From an uncultured delta proteobacterium (GTDB lineage Bacteria > Myxococcota_A > Bradymonadia > REDH01): a stretch of 19,604 bases of DNA. The stretch is from contig CAIWGR010000279.1 in assembly GCA_903912275.1 (NCBI GenBank), positions 1 through 19,604 of the forward strand, in the 5' to 3' direction. Made by a program: the position numbers and the translations under genes. Shown piece by piece: positions 17,760 through 19,604 of the stretch. Under the pieces are notes generated by a model, which saw only the letters and a list, made by a program, of their open reading frames with translations, was not told the DNA's origin and did no database searches. The stretch's first letter is position 1, and each line of letters opens with the position of its first letter.

Positions 17760-17931
17760 GCGGTTCAGTTCAGGGGTGCGTCTTCTCATGGTGGGGCCGA
17801 CTAACGGGCTGCGGAGGGTCGCGCAAATCTTCACGCGGAAGGCGCTGTGCGGCGAGGTTCGGATTGCGGAGAACGGGGCGGCTGGGCTAATCGGCGGACC
17901 GAGACTTTGACCCTCTGTGAGTTGCATCCCG
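17760..17931. promoter_or_regulatory. Divergent promoter region, rlmL / ferredoxin-NADP reductase
   Basis: 172 bp with no convincing gene. Plus strand: TTGCGG (17864-17869) and GCTAAT (17886-17891), 16 bases apart, are a possible promoter for the reductase. Minus strand: GTTAGT just upstream of the alternative methyltransferase start (17789) may be a -10 box. A TTGACC at 17907-17912 lies too close to the reductase start to act as a normal -35. Confidence 0.3.
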
Positions 17932-19305
17932 ATGTCTGAGACTACCGCCCCTCCTCTCCGCATTGCCATCATCGGCGCAGGCCCCGCCGGCTTCTTCGCG
18001 GCCGCCTCGCTGCTCGGCCAGTCGGCCACCCCGGTGACCGTTGATCTCTTCGACGCTCTCCCCACACCCTTCGGCCTCGTCCGCTTCGGCGTTGCGCCCG
18101 ACCACGCCAAGATCAAGAGCGTCACCCGCACCTTCGAGAAGACCGCCGCCGACCCCCGCTTCCGCTTCCTCGGCAACGTGACTGTGGGCCGCGATGTGAG
18201 CCGCGACGAGCTACTCAGCTGCTACGACCGCGTGCTCTACACCGTCGGCGCACAGTCGGACCGCAAGCTCGGCGTGGAGGGCGAGGAGCTCGACGGCTCC
18301 TTCTCCGCCACCGAGTTCGTCGCCTGGTACAACGGCCACCCCGACTTCGCTGACCGGACCTTCGACCTGAGCTGCAGCGCGGTGGTCATCGTCGGCGTCG
18401 GCAATGTGGCCATGGATGTGGCGCGCATCCTCGCCAAGACGCCGGACGAGCTTCACGGCACCGACATCGCCGCCCACGCCCTGGATGCGCTCCGTCAGAG
18501 CCGCATCCGCGACATCTACATTCTCGCCCGCCGCGGCCCCGCGCAGGCCAAGTTCACCAACCCCGAGGTCAAGGAGTTCGGTGAACTCGGCAGTGCCGTC
18601 CCGCAGGTCATTGCGGCTGAGCTCGAGCTCGATGAGGTGAGCCAGGCGCAGGCCGACGCCGACAAGACGACCGGCCGCAACATCGAGACACTCCGCTCCT
18701 TCATTGGTCGGACGGCCGAGGGCGAGCAGCGGCGCGTCCACTTCCGCTTCTGCCTCTCGCCTACGGCGCTGCTGGGCCAAGAGGGCCGGCTCACGGGCGT
18801 GCGCGTCGAGCAGAACGCCCTCACGCCCAACGGGTCCGGCGATGTCTCGGCGCGCGGCACGGGCAACCACTCCGAGCTCGAGGCGGGGCTCCTCTTCCGC
18901 TCCGTCGGCTACAAGGGGACGCCGCTTGAGGGGCTGCCCTTCGATGGCCGCAACGGCGTCATCCCCAACGAGGGCGGCCGTATCACGCAGGGCGCAGACG
19001 AACGGCCCGCTTCGGGGCGCGAGTATGTCGCAGGCTGGATCAAGCGGGGGCCGAGTGGTGTCATCGGTACCAACAAGCCCTGCGCTGTTGAGTCTGCGGA
19101 GGCCCTGCTTGCAGATGCGGCAGCCACGCCGGCGCCGGCAGCGACGGGCGATATCGACGCTCTGCTCGCAGGCCGCGGCGTGCGGGTCGTGACCTTCGAA
19201 GACTGGAAGCGGCTCGACGCGGCGGAGCTTGAGGATGGGGCCGCTGCGGGGCGGCCGCGCATCAAGCTGGCGAGCCGTTCGGCGATGCTCGCCCGTCTGG
19301 GCTGA
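17932..19305 (+). CDS. Ferredoxin/adrenodoxin-type NADP+ reductase (FprA-like)
   Basis: FAD- and NADP-binding reductase of 457 aa that passes electrons between NADPH and ferredoxin; same size and layout as mycobacterial FprA and mitochondrial adrenodoxin reductase. The FAD Rossmann motif is IAIIGAGPAGFFAA (11-24), followed by PFGLVRFGVAPDH (46-58), a signature of this subfamily. The NADP-binding motif is VVIVGVGNVAMDVAR (151-165), with ARRGPAQAKFTNPE downstream. The C-terminal FAD-contacting block GWIKRGPSGVIGTN is present. The ATG at 17932 gives a normal N-terminus; a GTG at 17917 would add five residues. No ferredoxin or P450 gene is adjacent, so the electron acceptor is unknown. Its stop overlaps the next gene's start by one base (TGATG). 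Confidence 0.94.
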   Translation: MSETTAPPLRIAIIGAGPAGFFAAASLLGQSATPVTVDLFDALPTPFGLVRFGVAPDHAKIKSVTRTFEKTAADPRFRFLGNVTVGRDVSRDELLSCYDRVLYTVGAQSDRKLGVEGEELDGSFSATEFVAWYNGHPDFADRTFDLSCSAVVIVGVGNVAMDVARILAKTPDELHGTDIAAHALDALRQSRIRDIYILARRGPAQAKFTNPEVKEFGELGSAVPQVIAAELELDEVSQAQADADKTTGRNIETLRSFIGRTAEGEQRRVHFRFCLSPTALLGQEGRLTGVRVEQNALTPNGSGDVSARGTGNHSELEAGLLFRSVGYKGTPLEGLPFDGRNGVIPNEGGRITQGADERPASGREYVAGWIKRGPSGVIGTNKPCAVESAEALLADAAATPAPAATGDIDALLAGRGVRVVTFEDWKRLDAAELEDGAAAGRPRIKLASRSAMLARLG

Positions 19306-19604
19306 TGCAGCTCCACCACCTCGCGCTCGGCGCCACCGACGTGGTGGCATTGGCCGGCTTCTACGCCTCGGTCTTTGGGCTCGAGCAGGTGCGGGAGCAC
19401 CGGCGCGACGATGGAACGCTCCGCTCCATCTGGCTCCGCCTGGGCGACGGGCTGCTCATGGTCGAATCGATCGAAGCAGGTTCACCGCGCGAGCCAGGAT
19501 TGCGCCTCCCCGAGCAGGGCTGGTTCATGCTGGCCTTTTCGACGGCGAACGAGGCGGAGAGCGAGGCGGTATGCCGGGCCGCGACGGCGCGGGGCGCCAG
19601 CGAA
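19305..19604 (+). CDS. Glyoxalase/VOC-fold protein (partial, runs off right edge)
   Basis: The first 100 residues of a vicinal-oxygen-chelate superfamily protein. MQLHHLALGATDVVALAGFY is the usual first beta-alpha unit, with a possible metal-ligand His, followed by FYASVFGLE, the common 'fY..vlG' motif. Further on, LRLGDGLLMVE and GWFMLAFST give the expected beta strands. The family includes glyoxalase I, dioxygenases and antibiotic-binding proteins, and the specific activity cannot be told from this fragment. The ATG at 19305 shares one base with the reductase stop (TGATG), so the two are probably co-translated. The frame is open to the window end. Confidence 0.85.
   Translation, partial: MQLHHLALGATDVVALAGFYASVFGLEQVREHRRDDGTLRSIWLRLGDGLLMVESIEAGSPREPGLRLPEQGWFMLAFSTANEAESEAVCRAATARGASE

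Overview
High-GC window in which protein genes fill almost all of the sequence; no stretch over 300 bases lacks a gene. No rRNA, tRNA, insertion sequence, phage gene or CRISPR array was seen. Several Cys-anchored envelope lipoproteins, an RND efflux pump, an ECF sigma/anti-sigma pair, chromosome-type ParA/ParB and a PHA-granule-family protein point to a Gram-negative, probably environmental bacterium. A Myxococcota or other former deltaproteobacterial lineage would fit, but this rests on gene content and composition only.

Region 1 (1-3206, minus strand): a lipoprotein periplasmic adaptor and an RND/AcrB-family pump, joined by an ATGA stop/start overlap. The pump runs off the left edge. It carries about 110 extra residues, including a long hydrophobic stretch, between TM6 and TM7. 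Region 2 (3235-3834, plus): a membrane-anchored TlpA-like thioredoxin with a CGPC site, divergent from the adaptor with only 28 bp between the starts. Region 3 (3839-8572, minus): an apparent four-gene operon of a helical lipoprotein of unknown function, an ECF sigma factor, a zinc-finger transmembrane anti-sigma factor with a very long periplasmic part, and a solute-binding lipoprotein coupled to it by an ATGA overlap. This is the best candidate for an undescribed system: an envelope-sensing transcription switch with its own lipoproteins.

Region 4 (8731-10478, plus): parA-parB, overlapping GTGA, divergent from Region 3. Region 5 (10502-13132, minus): a large RND/MMPL-type lipid exporter, convergent with parB. 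Region 6 (13264-16645, plus): a compact operon of a TerC-family membrane protein, a small PHA-granule-family protein, a PlsC acyltransferase and an amidase-signature enzyme with FAAH-like active-site spacing. Region 7: an RlmL-type 23S rRNA methyltransferase (minus) whose 3' end overlaps the amidase by 80 bp. It is divergent from an adrenodoxin-reductase-type ferredoxin-NADP reductase, which is followed by a glyoxalase-fold protein cut by the right edge.

Divergent junctions at 8573-8730 and 13133-13263 carry TTGACC boxes that look like -35 elements, and several junctions hold a G(C/T)TA(G/A)T element that may be a -10 box. These assignments are by eye only.
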